A DNA stretch of 64,000 bases from Bactrocera neohumeralis. Taxonomy: Eukaryota; Arthropoda; Insecta; Diptera; Tephritidae. Every line of letters begins with the position of its first letter. The stretch's first letter is position 1. The notes below the pieces were generated by a model that made no database searches, was not told where the DNA came from, and saw only the letters and a list, made by a program, of their open reading frames with translations. The translations under genes and the position numbers were made by a program. The stretch is from contig NC_065921.1 of the NCBI RefSeq assembly GCF_024586455.1, forward strand, positions 9,765,401 through 9,829,400, given 5' to 3'. This document shows, piece by piece, positions 22,887-34,125 of this stretch.

Positions 22887-24469
22887 ATTTGTTCTCAGTT
22901 TACATTAATATTATACCTAATTGTTTTACTAATTTCTAACCTTTCGCAGACAGCTTTAAATACAATTTCTATTATATTCTTAAGTGAGAAACGTTCATAA
23001 AAGTAGTGTGCATGAAATTTTTATAAGCATGAGTACTAAGTACTTTCAAGTACTCATAAATGAAAGTGCACTTCATGCATTTCATGCACTTCAATCATAT
23101 TATCAACAACCTTAGTACTGAATAGTAAAATTATCATTAGTAATGTAAAACTCAATATCAAATTATGTATTACTTTTATGAAGTGCTGATTTTGTTCGCT
23201 TAAGGGTACTTAACGCTCAAAATCGGTACTTTAGCAAATCAACTCAAACTTATTGCGAAATATGAAACATATTACTTAATCATTCCTCATTTTCTTTTTG
23301 CAATATCAATAGTAATTACGCCAATTTCAAATATATATGTAAATATAAATCAGATGGTAGGTAAGTGACAACCAGCTGCATTTCGATTAGCAGCTGATCA
23401 ACGATCTGATTAGCCATTCGCTGCGGCCGACTAGTGTTAAGAGCATCTGCAAACAGCGGAAATTTTCGCAGCACAATTCTGGGCAAATACAAATAACATA
23501 CAAATCCAAGTAAATATATGCAATTAAATGCATGTGACGGCGCATATATGTACATACATATATGCAAAGTACATACATATGTGCATACATATATAGAATG
23601 TTCAATATTTGTATTTTACACCTGCTTATTTAGCATTTAACGCCGACGGCCAATTCGACAGCTACACAAATATGCACATACAAACATAAATTTATGGCAT
23701 ATATGTATGTAAGTATGTATGTAAGTAAATGATTGTAATTGATCTACAACGCAAGGAAACTGCGTAAAATCAATCAATTTTTGCTGTAAAAGTTGTGTGA
23801 CACTTAAGGTGTGAAATACATATCTTTTGATATTCTTAAATTTGCGTAAAAAGTAAATATTTAATGCTAATTACAGGTTAAGGCTAAAAACTTATTAGAG
23901 TGTTAAATAGAGTGGCGATAAATCGATTTTTATACTCGTTCAAGAGTCTGTGGGGTCGAATATATTTTCTTCAGATTACCGTTGAAAACTGAATTTAACG
24001 AATGAATCATTCACATTTAGTACACAGGTATATACGATTTGACTATAAAAGAGCATATCAGAAAAGTTTAAGATTTTAACTATTCTTATTAGCTATTAAA
24101 AACTCTAGTACTTCAAAGCGCGTCAAAAAAGACAATTTCATAAAATGTTGATGGCACTTTTCTTTAGATTACATGCCATCAAAAACATTAAATCGAAGTT
24201 CTAAAACCTTGATTTGAGGGCTAAATGTTGCTTGCAAAGACATGGATATAGTCGAAATAGCAAAATTTTACATAATTGAGGTTATGATTTGCTTCAGCAG
24301 CAATAATTCCTTACAAAGTAGACACGCTGTACTCATTTTCACTTTTAAATTTAAAAAATAAATTAAGAGTGATACTAGCTTTATCTCGATTTGTGAAAAA
24401 AAACAACAGGTCCGATAAAACAAATTAAATTCCAAAGTTGAAAGTAATAAATCTAATATTTTTGTCAAA
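22887..24469. other. Intergenic
   Basis: A cluster of AGTACT and GCATGAA/TTCATGC symmetrical words at about 23008-23090. ACATAC/TATGTA tracts at 23544-23592 and 23697-23725. A minus-strand frame at 23316-23567 is not convincing. Confidence 0.45.
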
Positions 24470-24735
24470 ACTTTTCTCGCTATTGGTCCATAAAGCGCCG
24501 CTAGGATGAAGGAGTGGACAGGAAGGAATGTTGGCAACAACTCCAAGGCATGCGCCATGCCAATTTGCAAATGGGTGGTTACAACCTTAAAAAGCTTAAA
24601 TATGTAATCAACCGCCCAAGGGACAAATTCAGGCTACTTGTCGCCTTCTACACTGACCATTTGTAAGCTCAAGAAGCACTTACACATATACAAGTATAAC
24701 GACATGGAGCCTGAATCTCTAAAACACCTGCTAAT
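24470..24735 (+). mobile_element. Possible retrotransposon tail remnant
   Basis: Broken frames give RLLVAFYTDH and DMEPESLKHLLID, reminiscent of the LLTGH...EE..EHLL C-terminal region of RNase H-type non-LTR elements. No zinc-knuckle cysteines survive. Weak call. Confidence 0.25.
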
Positions 24736-24739
24736 TGAC

Positions 24740-26375
24740 TGACCGATTTCGACTAAATTTAGTATGTGACATTTTTCTCATATTTCTATGTCCAAGTGTG
24801 AAAATGGGAAAAATCGGATTACAACCGCGCCTACTTCCCATATAACACAATTTTCTATTTCACTTGATTCTTTCACTTTTCAGTACACAAATCAAGAAGC
24901 AATTAATATAAAAGGATAAAACTTTGCACGCATAATTTCTGTAGTGTGTGCCACCTTACAACCAGAAATTTTACAAATCCAGCAAAAACCGTTCAAGCCG
25001 CTAGGAAGCGTATAAGTGAACCCCAGTATCCATAGTTGACTTTGACCGAAAATATGGGTCAATGTGTGAGATATACAATTGAAATTCATAAAAAATCCTT
25101 TCCTGACAATAGCGATACTGTGTATCAAAAATGGGTTGAATCGCGTCAATACTTCTCTGACCCCCAATATACCTAATATAAAGATTTTCGAGCTTCCAGC
25201 TGACTTTATGCTGCATACATATATCGGCTAATATTTGAGTTATCTCAATGAAAATTACAGAACATTCAAGATCTGTCGCAAAAGAAACAGAAATTTTTAA
25301 ATATAACTGTTTCTGGTGGCGCCACCTATTGGTGGGTATATGAAATAAAAAGTTTGATCTCTTGTTGACATTTCGTAAAAATTTTAAGACAATTGGATAA
25401 CTACAATCGATGTTATCGATCAAAAAGTGACAGCAGCTTTTGGTCATCGGTCGTAAAATGCAAAGAGCAAATATTAAATTTTGTTTTAAACTTGGGAAAA
25501 CGTTTACTGAAACATTTCAAATGATGAAAAAATTTTATGGTGATCAGTGCCTATCCCGCAGTAATGTGCATGAGTGGTATAAGCGATTCTAAGAAGGTCG
25601 TAAGGACCTCTGTGACTATCAGAAGTCGGTCGTCTTCAGAAGTCAAAAATAAAGACAATGCTGATTTGTTTTTACGATTCCGAGGGTATTGTACACCGAG
25701 AGTTCGTCCCACCTGGCCAAACGATTAATACTGTGTTTTACCTTGGTGTTATGAATGCGCCGTGTCATCGGTCGACGCTTGTCACTGATTTTTTTGACAA
25801 AAAACTCCATCACTCACCCTACTCACCTGATCTGGCACCCTGTGATTTTTACCTATTTGGAAAACTTCATTTGCCCATGAAAGGACACTGGTTCCAGGAC
25901 ATTTCAGCTATCCAAAAGGCGACGACCGATATTCTCAAGAGCATTCTGAAAAATGACCTTAAACACTCATTTGAAATGCTAATTGACCGGGCTAAACGCT
26001 GTATCGAAGCACAAGGAAACTACTTTGAATAAAAAAATATAACTTTTGAAAAATATTAATATTTTGTTGTTTTTTTTAACAGTCCTGTTTCTTTTGCGAC
26101 AGACCTTGTATATCGGCCAATATTTGAGTTATCTCTCAATGAAAATTACAAAACATATTTTACTCATAACAGTGTATCTTTGTGCCTAAAATAGATGAAT
26201 TTGAGCGAAAACTTGGCCTAGCCCCTATATAACTAATATCAGGATTATCGAACATCCTGCTGACTTTACTCTATATGATTGGTCTTACATGTACTGCTTA
26301 AAGTATTTCCCTCGCTTTGATTCTTGCAAGTTGCAAGAGTGTAACACCCGAACTTAGCCCATCCTTACTTGTTTG
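24740..26375 (-). repeat. GTTCGG-hairpin dispersed repeat (family B), minus copy, carrying a nested mariner
   Basis: The minus-strand start at 26375 reads AACAAGTAAGGATGGGCTAA, then GTTCGGG, matching the start of the plus copy at 50390. Internally it has repeated blocks of TATTTGAGTTATCTC / CAATGAAAATTACA and of GACTTTA / CTAATAT type on both sides of a mariner (25267-26108). The left boundary is uncertain. Confidence 0.6.
25267..26108 (+). mobile_element. Mariner, internally deleted, with intact ends (family M-D)
   Basis: An 842-bp element. The left end is CAAGATCTGTCGCAAAAGAA and the right end TTCTTTTGCGACAGACCTTG is its near-perfect inverse complement; TA follows at 26109-26110. From 25458 the transposase N-terminus reads MQRANIKFCFKLGKTFTETF, then QMMKKFYGDQCLSRSNVHEW and YKRF, then a stop. 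A second frame (25658-26032) has ICFYDSEGIVHREFVPPGQT and, after a jump, NAPCHRSTLV and YSPDLAPCDFYLFGKL, and it ends with EAQGNYFE. The first catalytic block and the first residues of HDNA are deleted. Non-autonomous. Confidence 0.85.
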
Positions 26376-28435
26376 TTATATTTATTTCCTTTTCAATGAG
26401 TACCTCCATGCCCCTTTTACCATTTTTAGGCACTTTAGCCGTGGTCTAGTGTGGTATCTGGCACGGATAAAACGAACTTGAAGCTGTATCCAAACAAATA
26501 CATATATAGAGGTCCGTTTCGAGAAATAATTATTTTTCTTATGAAAAAAAAATCAAATTGCACTAGTAACTAGTAAATAAAATTAACTTTGAGCTTTGAA
26601 AAACCGAAATATAGCACAATTACTCGATTCCAGTTAATACTGCACTTTCGTTTAATTCCTGTCTGACTTTCAGAACTGACTATATTCATCATGTTCGTAA
26701 TATTTACGGTATTTTAAACCGAAATTATTTGCAGCCAATTTAAGTGCAAATTAACTGTGAATTCTCACTACAGAAGAAAGTAATAAAGCTTACCATTTTC
26801 AAGTCGTCAAAATAAAATCACAACACACCAGTAATTTCCTATTATCACCTCTTAAATATTGTCGTTGTTGAGGTTAAGACGATTTGGATTGCACAATATT
26901 CATCTTTTTAAACACGAATAATTAATTAAACAACATTTGTCGTGTCGATCGGCAACACGAGCGTTTTAAAAATGCATGCATTATGTTCACATGTTCAAAT
27001 ATATCGGTGCATATATTGGTCTATAAATAACAATGGTTGCTGGTTGTTAACCGTAATGCCTAACGAGTACTGCAAGCGAATGAAAGTCGGTCTAAAAATA
27101 GCTACACAACTCCGCAATAAGTACAAAATACGGCAATAAGTCGATATAAGTTGATACTAAAATAGCAGTAAAAAAGCGGAGTACAGGCGATGACTGTATG
27201 GGTGTGACTGAGTGTGTGTGTGTTTGTGCAGTTGTTAATAGATATTAAACGCTTTAATAACTGCCAACAATTCGTCGAATGTGCACACGTGAGAGCAGAA
27301 TACATAGATGCTGGGCATTAGCTCCGCATTGCTGCGAGTATTCGATTTTTACAAACATTTGTTCGACTAAAAACCGCAAATCTCAATAGACATATGTATG
27401 TATAAAATGCAATACGATTGTGAAATGTGGTTTGTAATGAGATATCCAATCAAATGTGAACTTTTGCATGAAACTACGAGCAGTCCTATATACACCTATA
27501 TATAGTATATACACCTTCCGTGCATAAATATATTTATAAGACTACATATGTATAGACATATATTATACTAATAAGATTAGAGCGTGTTAAGCCCACTAGC
27601 GGCAATTCGCAAATTATCGATAAAAATAAATTGATTTTTTGTGTTTACATATATTTAACCAGAAACAATATTCTTGGGAACAAATGTGTAAGATATAATT
27701 GAATATATTTTTCGATCTTAATATAAAGTTTTGCATGTTAAACTGTTCTATTTGAGTTTTTTACAAGGTGATAACATTATTGTGATATATGTAAGCTTGG
27801 ATTTGAATAAAGGTCAGAGTCTAATAAATTTGTTCAGTAAAGTATGGCATGACAAAACTACAAAAGAGAGGAGGTATGTAGGTTAATATTTTTAACACCT
27901 TTCGGCATGGCTCCTTAGTACCTACTCTTTTAAAAATATGAATTAAAGAAAATCAGGGTTGATTTATCAGTAGAGGTCATTTTGACAAAAACATTGTTCA
28001 CTTCCTTGTGCCACTTTCCATATACTTTGAAGAAGGAAATATTTTTTTATATGTATATTTAAAGCTAAACTACCAGACTAGCTAGATGAAAGCTAATACC
28101 GGGATTTTAATTGAGAGCCACTTTGAAATTTTTTTAAATCAGGTAGGATTTCATCATGCATCCAAAGAGCACACTCGTGGATCACACACAGATCTGCTAA
28201 GGCGACTGATTTCGATTGGCAGGAAGATTAAACCACTTTAGATAAGCAAAATAGGGTTAAGAGGAAGAAGGAAGAAGATACAGGATTGAAAAATACTTCC
28301 CAAAAAAGGAAGGATTGTGATTTTTTAATAGCCGCGTAGTCAACGAATTGTAACTTATGGAAATACTTATTAATAAGAGATTTCTATAATCAGTATGGCT
28401 TGATCCTTTCAAAATATAAAAAAAAAAAAATTTTT
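26376..28435. other. Intergenic
   Basis: About 2 kb without a recognised gene or repeat. A GTGTGTGTGTGTTTGTG tract at 27213-27229. Confidence 0.45.
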
Positions 28436-29046
28436 TACTTTATAGGTTTGTCTTCACATTGTTTTAAATATTTTATTACAAATTTAAAAATCCACTACTT
28501 TCGGGATCCCGAAGCTAAAATATTCCAAATCCCGAAATTTCAGGATTTTAAAATGTTAAATATGTAAAAATTTTTACTCAAAATTATTCAACACGTTTTA
28601 TTAAACCTTTCCGCCCCTTTCGGGATCCCGAAACCAAAAATTTTACAATCCCGAAACTTCTGTTTTCTCAAAATGTTAAACAACCAACTTTTTTTAATTT
28701 AAAGGTTTCTGTCAAAACTATTCTAGACCTTTTCTTAAACCTTTTCAAATTCACTACTTTCGGGAGCCCGAAACTAAAACTTTCCAATCCCGAAATATTA
28801 AATATGCAAAATTTTTACTTTGAGGGTCAGTTATTATTCTCGATCTTTTCTTAAACCTTTTCAAATTCGCTACTTTCGGGAGCCCGAAACTAAAACTTTC
28901 CAATCCCGAAATAATAAATATGCAAATTTTTTACTTTTAAGGTTAGTCTCAAAATTATTCTAGACCTTGTTTTAAGCTTTTTAACACTCACTAATTGCGG
29001 GATCCCGAAATTGCAATTTTGCAATCCCGAAATTTCGGTACTCACA
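28436..29046. repeat. Five-unit tandem array centred on TTTCGGGATCCCGAAA
   Basis: Five units of about 116-140 bp. Each contains a palindrome TTTCGGGATCCCGAAA or a close variant: at about 28499, 28618, 28758 (GAGC centre), 28874 (GAGC centre) and 28995. About 12-20 bases after each comes a half-site CAATCCCGAAA, and the unit ends with TTTTACTTT / TTCTAGACCTT / TTAAACCTTT blocks. Palindromes and half-sites are better conserved than the AT-rich spacers. There is no coding potential. I know no named element with this unit. Confidence 0.85.
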
Positions 29047-29985
29047 AATCTTATTAAAATTACTTGCCCTAGCGCGCACACACAACAAATAAGTAAGCAA
29101 ATAAATGTGAACACACTTTTGTCGGTTACTTTGTATGAGCAAATAACGGCGGCAAGTTTGTTTTCTAAGTCTTCGGTTTCTCGCATGACAAGCAAATTTA
29201 TATGCACTCGATATACAACTTCCACACTGTACACACGTATATATGTATGTGTGTGTGATTCGTACATTTGCTATTTTTATAACAATTGATTCTTTATAAA
29301 TAGTTGAAGTGGCTGTGCTTATTAATGAGGCTAATTCTGTGCACGCTTATTTTTTATGCGACTTCTATGTGTGTGAGAATGTACATATATGAGTGTGTTT
29401 GTTGAGTTATTGAAAGGATTAGCAAACTACATCGAAAGAGCTGTCATATTATGTCGGTAGTCAATAATGTATTTCTGTTCGCAGCTTTAAAAGAAAGAGA
29501 TCTCAATATGATTAGCAAATAATGAGATTATCAGCAGAATAGGAAACAATGGGTCATAGGCTAGCTGTAGACTAGTTTATTCAATTAAGATCATGTTGGA
29601 TGTTAGAAAGCTTTCTAATGGTGAATTTAGCTTGGCAGCTAAAATAAGTAAGAAATTTATAATTGCAACTGTGCTTTCGATTTTCTTCTATTCGAATAAA
29701 AATTTATATTTTTTAAAAAGGTTTTACATTTTGAAAGTTCATGCATATAAGCTGTATCGGAAATTCTTCATTCGTAAAAAAAACCTTTTATTAAAAATTT
29801 ATTATTACCATATTTGAAAACATTCTGAAAAAGCTATTATTCTCAAAACTTGAAACATTTTTTGAGACTTAAAAACACAGTTTCGTGTTTTTTTATCCAC
29901 ATGAACACAATTGCATTCTGGAATCTTCAAATTAAAGTACTTTTGAAGATAATTTTGAGTTGTTAAATCTATACTATTTGCTGAA
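29047..29985. other. Intergenic
   Basis: No gene seen. A short TATATGTATGTGTGTGTG tract at 29239-29256. Confidence 0.45.
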
Positions 29986-30669
29986 ACGAAATGAAATGGA
30001 ATCATTTCTGAAGCGAATGGTGACAGGAGACAAAAAGTGAATCAAATACGACAATAATGTGTGAAAAAGATTATGATCCAAGCTTGGTGAAGCTCAACAA
30101 ATGGCCGCAAAGCCAGGATTGACGCCTCGAAAGGTTATGCTGAGTGTTTGGTGGGATTGGAAAAGAATCATCCACTATAAGCTGCTCCAGCCTGGTCGAG
30201 CTACTGATTCTACATTTTGCTGTCAATAACTGATAAGATAGAAGCAAGAAATCGAAAAAAACGGTCAGAACTGATCAACAGAACGAGCTTCGTCTTCCAT
30301 CAGGACAACGCTAGGCCACACAAATCTTTGATGGCTCGGCAAAAACTGGGAGAGCTTGGCTGGGAAGTTTTGATGCATCCACAATATAGCCTTGACCTTG
30401 CACCATCGGAATACCATTTGTTTCGGTCACTGCAGGGCTCACTTAATGGAGTAAAGTTGGCTTCAAGAGAAACCTGTGAAAATTACTTGTCGCAGTTTTT
30501 CGCCGAGAAACCAAAAAAGTTTTGCACTGAGGGAATAATGTCTCCAGCGGAAAAATGGCAAAAGTGGATTACCAAAATGGTATATATTTGGTTCATTAAA
30601 GTTCATTATAAATAAAAAAAAATAAGTTGAAGTTTGATTAGAAATACGAATAGACTTTTTCGACTGTCC
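29986..30669 (+). mobile_element. Mariner family M-A, 5'-truncated transposase half
   Basis: Starts near 29990 with FLKRMVTGDKKWIKYDNN (first catalytic Asp in GDKKW). Frameshifted middle part. Then an open stretch at 30217-30615: FVFHQDNARPHKSLMARQKL (second Asp), PQYSLDLAPSEYHLFRSLQG, and a C-terminus MSPAEKWQKWITKM. It ends in the family M-A terminus (GACTTTTTCGACTGTCC at about 30650-30667). The third catalytic position is Glu (codon 30409-30411) where mariners have Asp. N-terminus and left terminus are absent. It is the only copy in the window that keeps the region lost from 1049-1461 and 18045-18634. Confidence 0.85.
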
Positions 30670-32810
30670 TATATTTTATTTTTTCATTAAAAAAAATGTA
30701 AATTCAGAACCAAGTTCTGTTTGTTTAGTTCTTAATTATATGCTTGAGACTAATTTTTTTTTAATCACGTAGTTTTTGAGTTTAATTTTTTTAATCCGAT
30801 ATGTGTGATTACATTTTTTTTTAATTTTTGTAGGGATTGAATTTGGGATTACAAAAAAAAATATTTATTATTTTAATAATTTTTGGCAACCCTGAACCCA
30901 AGTTTATAACTAAAAATAAAATAATATTTTTTAGTTCCTAATTATATACTTGGAATTAAAAATTTTCTTTTTTCTGCCTACTTCGCGTTGTACTATTGAA
31001 AAAGAAATCTTAAAAAAAAATAACTTTTCATTCAATTATTGCTAAATTTTTAATTGCGATTTTGTGATTCAAAATAAAGTTTTCTAGTTGAAACAGAATT
31101 CAAAATTTAAAGTTTTTAAAATTTTTTAATCAAAGGAATTAGAGATTTTTTTGCAAATTGGAATTGAAAAATCTAATTTTTCATTTAAAATTTTTACACT
31201 TAACTAACAAATTACTACTTTTTAATAAAATTTTGTAGTGAAAGCTATATCAATGTGCTCGCGCCTAAAACTATACTACTTTTGTGTATGAACTGATGTA
31301 CGTCACTTACCATTTTGCTAATGTTGTTGTTGTTTTTTAAGTAAACGACAAGCAAGTGTTGCTCAATGCAAGCTGTAAAGTAAAGAATAAAACACTTGTT
31401 TTATTGAAATTCCGATAATTCAATACAGTCAACTTTCTTAAGGTTAAATATATTACCTTTTTGGTTTGTTGACTTGTTTTTTCTTGTGTGTGCTGCACCA
31501 AACGTGGTCAGATGTCGCTTACGATGTGTTGACTTAGGAAATTTGCAAGCGGCTTATATACCGTTGACATGCCGCAGGAGCAGGCGCTAATCCTTCGCAA
31601 TTGCCGCATCACTTCCTCGCACTTCCGACTTTCCGCGGTAGCACAACAAAAAACGAATCCAAAAGAAATAAACGAACACCAAACACACCCACAAGGCAAT
31701 CGCATAAAGATAATAGCGATGCTAGAAAGGGATGCTACCCTTTTGTGAAGAAAAGTGACATTGCTGACATGTTTGTGTGCATTTGATGAAATGCTGAAAA
31801 TATGGGAGACGGAAAAAAATGGATTTTTTTATTAATTCAATTAATTATAAAAAAATTGCCGTAGAACAGTATGTCAAGACTTTGGTCCAAAAATGTGCTT
31901 GAAAATTCGGTGAATCATTTTTTTTATGGTTAAGTTGATAATTTCAAAATAAATTAATAAATTTGTTGAACAAAAAAAAAATATTTTCAATTCTAAATAT
32001 AAAAATTCTTAAATCTCTTCTCTTCTATACCTAAGACATAATTAATTATCCTTTTTTTTTTGTTTTAAGTTAAAAGTTTCAAACACCTGGCAACACTCCT
32101 CGAAAAATATATTAATCTATGAACTTTTTAAGGCCCTTTAATTTATTAAGGGCATATCGTTTCTTTATATCATCAATTAATAAATAAAAAATTTCCAAAC
32201 AGGTGGCAAGGTAGCAACTTTTTCTGAGTATTAAACCCGGCCATCCAAAAACAAAAATTATAATAATTTTGCTTTCTATAATCAAGATCTATGTTCTATA
32301 TTTTTTACCAAAACTACGAATTATTAACCTCCTACTTTCATACTGTTTCCCATTTGGCGAAGATAAAAAGTTGTCAAGCTTTCAAGTGAAACACACAACT
32401 ATTCTTCAGTGTTTTAGTGTTTCAGTGTCTTACACGGACGCAAACCTAAAAACATACACACAAATATAAGTGATACACTTATTTGTCACAATGTACTTGT
32501 GTGCGCTTTTAAAAGATAATAAGTTTTGTTGCTCACTAGATTACTTGTTGGGCTATTAATACGCGGTTAGATCTGCTCCTGATGCTGATTACAAAGCGCG
32601 CTCCCAGCAGATGATAAAATACATACGGGTAACCAGGAATTATTTTTTCTTTATGCATACACTCATACGACGGGAAAAAAGTAAGCATAAATTGGCGTGA
32701 AATTCGTAACTTTCTTTCTTAGTGCTTGTCTTGCATTGAACTGAATGAGGTTACTAATGTCGTTGATATGTATGTACATATATACTATACATATTTGTAT
32801 ATATGTATAT
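30670..32810. other. Intergenic, very AT-rich
   Basis: Long poly-A/T-rich stretches (30680-31250). A GC-richer patch at 31500-31740 (TGCCGCAGGAGCAGGCGC) could belong to an unrecognised exon, but no splice-bounded frame convinced me. Confidence 0.4.
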
Positions 32811-33203
32811 TTTCGAAGCACTTAATATGGGAGTAAAGTGCGATTTAAGATTCAAAGTGATTTTGATTCTCATATTTTTTATATATACCACCTGATCAAA
32901 TTTGACCCGGACTGGGACCGAATAGAAAACAATTTTATATTTGCAAAGCAACAAATATGGGGGTAATGTGGGCTTTAAGGTTCAAAGAGATTTTGATTAT
33001 CATATTTTTTTATGTATCATATGATCAAATTTGACCCGGACTGGAACCGAATAGAAAAAACTTGTATATTTGTAAAGCAACAAATATGAGAATAATGTGG
33101 GCTTAAAGTTCAAAGAGATTTTGATTATCATATTTTTTGTATGTACCATGTGATCAAAAATGACCTAGACTGGGACCGAATATCAAAAAATTTCTTATAT
33201 TGG
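32811..33203. repeat. Three tandem copies of a 129-130-bp unit
   Basis: Units start at about 32811, 32941 and 33070. Each has CAACAAATATGGGGGTAATG (or a variant), TTCAAAGAGATTTTGATTAT, CATATTTTTT and TGATCAAATTTGACCCGGAC, then TGGGACCGAATAG. The array runs directly into a mariner relic. The TGATCAAATTTGAACCGGAC word recurs at 60100 beside another mariner relic, so the unit is probably a transposon terminal region. Confidence 0.85.
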
Positions 33204-33665
33204 CGTTATCTTATTTATGTTGAAGCTATACGCGACGCGAAACGTGTCTGGAAAAGTGTTTTGTGGAGTCTAATTTTTTACGAACACAAGTATTTGAGTA
33301 GGCATTCAGTGAAGGTCGTAAAGTCATCGACAACTTTCCTCATGCGTGGCGTCCATTCACACAACATCGATAAAATTAAAGACGTAGTGCTTGAAAATCA
33401 TCGTAATGCTAACGGAGAGGTAGCGGAGGTCGAGTAGAGGTCACAGCAGAGATGTTTGACAACGCAGCCTAGGATCCTACACTCATCGAAGAGGTTATTA
33501 CTGGTGACGAGCCGGGGTTTATAATTATGAAGTCGCAACTGACCAATAACCGAACGAATGGCGCTCAAAAATTAGCCGAAGCCGAAAATACCGAAATTCC
33601 CTGAAGGCACGAAAGGCACTGAGGGTCATCCCAGCCGAGGCTTATAAGAAGTGTGTTGGAAAATT
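33204..33665 (+). mobile_element. Mariner transposase relic (family M-E)
   Basis: Over shifting frames: EGRKVIDNFPHAWRPF (about 33311-33358), NIDKIKDVVLENHRNANG (about 33362-33415), MFDNAA with DPTLIEEVITGDEPGF (about 33451-33520, first catalytic Asp in GDE), and a terminal stretch ending near 33665. The second and third catalytic blocks are deleted. Confidence 0.7.
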
Positions 33666-33897
33666 GGATCAATCGTAGTATGTGGTAGCTGAAAAGGAGC
33701 CCATTTTGAAGGCGATTTTAAAAATTTATAATAAAATGTGTGAATATTGGTTTATTAGCCAATCAAGGTCAAATTTGATAAAAAAAATTTGTAGAAAATA
33801 CAATTCAGAGTTGATAAGCCGAATCACAAATATTTCTGTGTCATCACGTATATGTATGTATATTTTAATTGATAAAATCGAACTTAAACATAAATAT
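33666..33897. other. Short unassigned stretch
   Basis: AT-rich; may include the decayed 3' end of the preceding mariner. Confidence 0.3.
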
Positions 33898-34125
33898 ATT
33901 GGGTTTTCCTATACGGCACTACAAAAGTAGACCGATAGGGGCAGCCAATGACGGTGTATTTTTTCCCTCTCTTTTGACATTTCTCTTCAGTAATGCTTGC
34001 CATTTCATCATGGAAAAATATACGTTCCAACAATGAGTCGAAATTATTAAAATGTACTAAGGAAATTCGGAGCCAGTGGCCCCAACTTTTAGAGCTATTT
34101 CTGGGCGATTTAGATTAGTTTAACT
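33898..34125 (+). mobile_element. Family W transposase 5' fragment
   Basis: A possible terminus TTGGGTTTTCCTATACGGCA lies upstream of a short N-terminal reading (MEKYTFQQ at about 34011, then EIIKMY and FRAISGRF in shifted frames). It is similar in order to the start of 2137-3038. 5' fragment only. Confidence 0.45.

Noticed and set aside
24892..25447. Two overlapping minus-strand frames of 91 and 148 codons
   Set aside because: They run across the family B repeat and into the mariner end, so they are chance readings of repeat DNA.
28890..29289. Open frames on both strands at the right end of the palindrome array
   Set aside because: Two complementary frames covering the same bases, with part of each inside the tandem repeat; no codon or domain signal.
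31508..31786. Overlapping 61-65-codon frames in a GC-richer patch
   Set aside because: Possible remnant exon, but neither strand shows consistent splice sites or a known motif.
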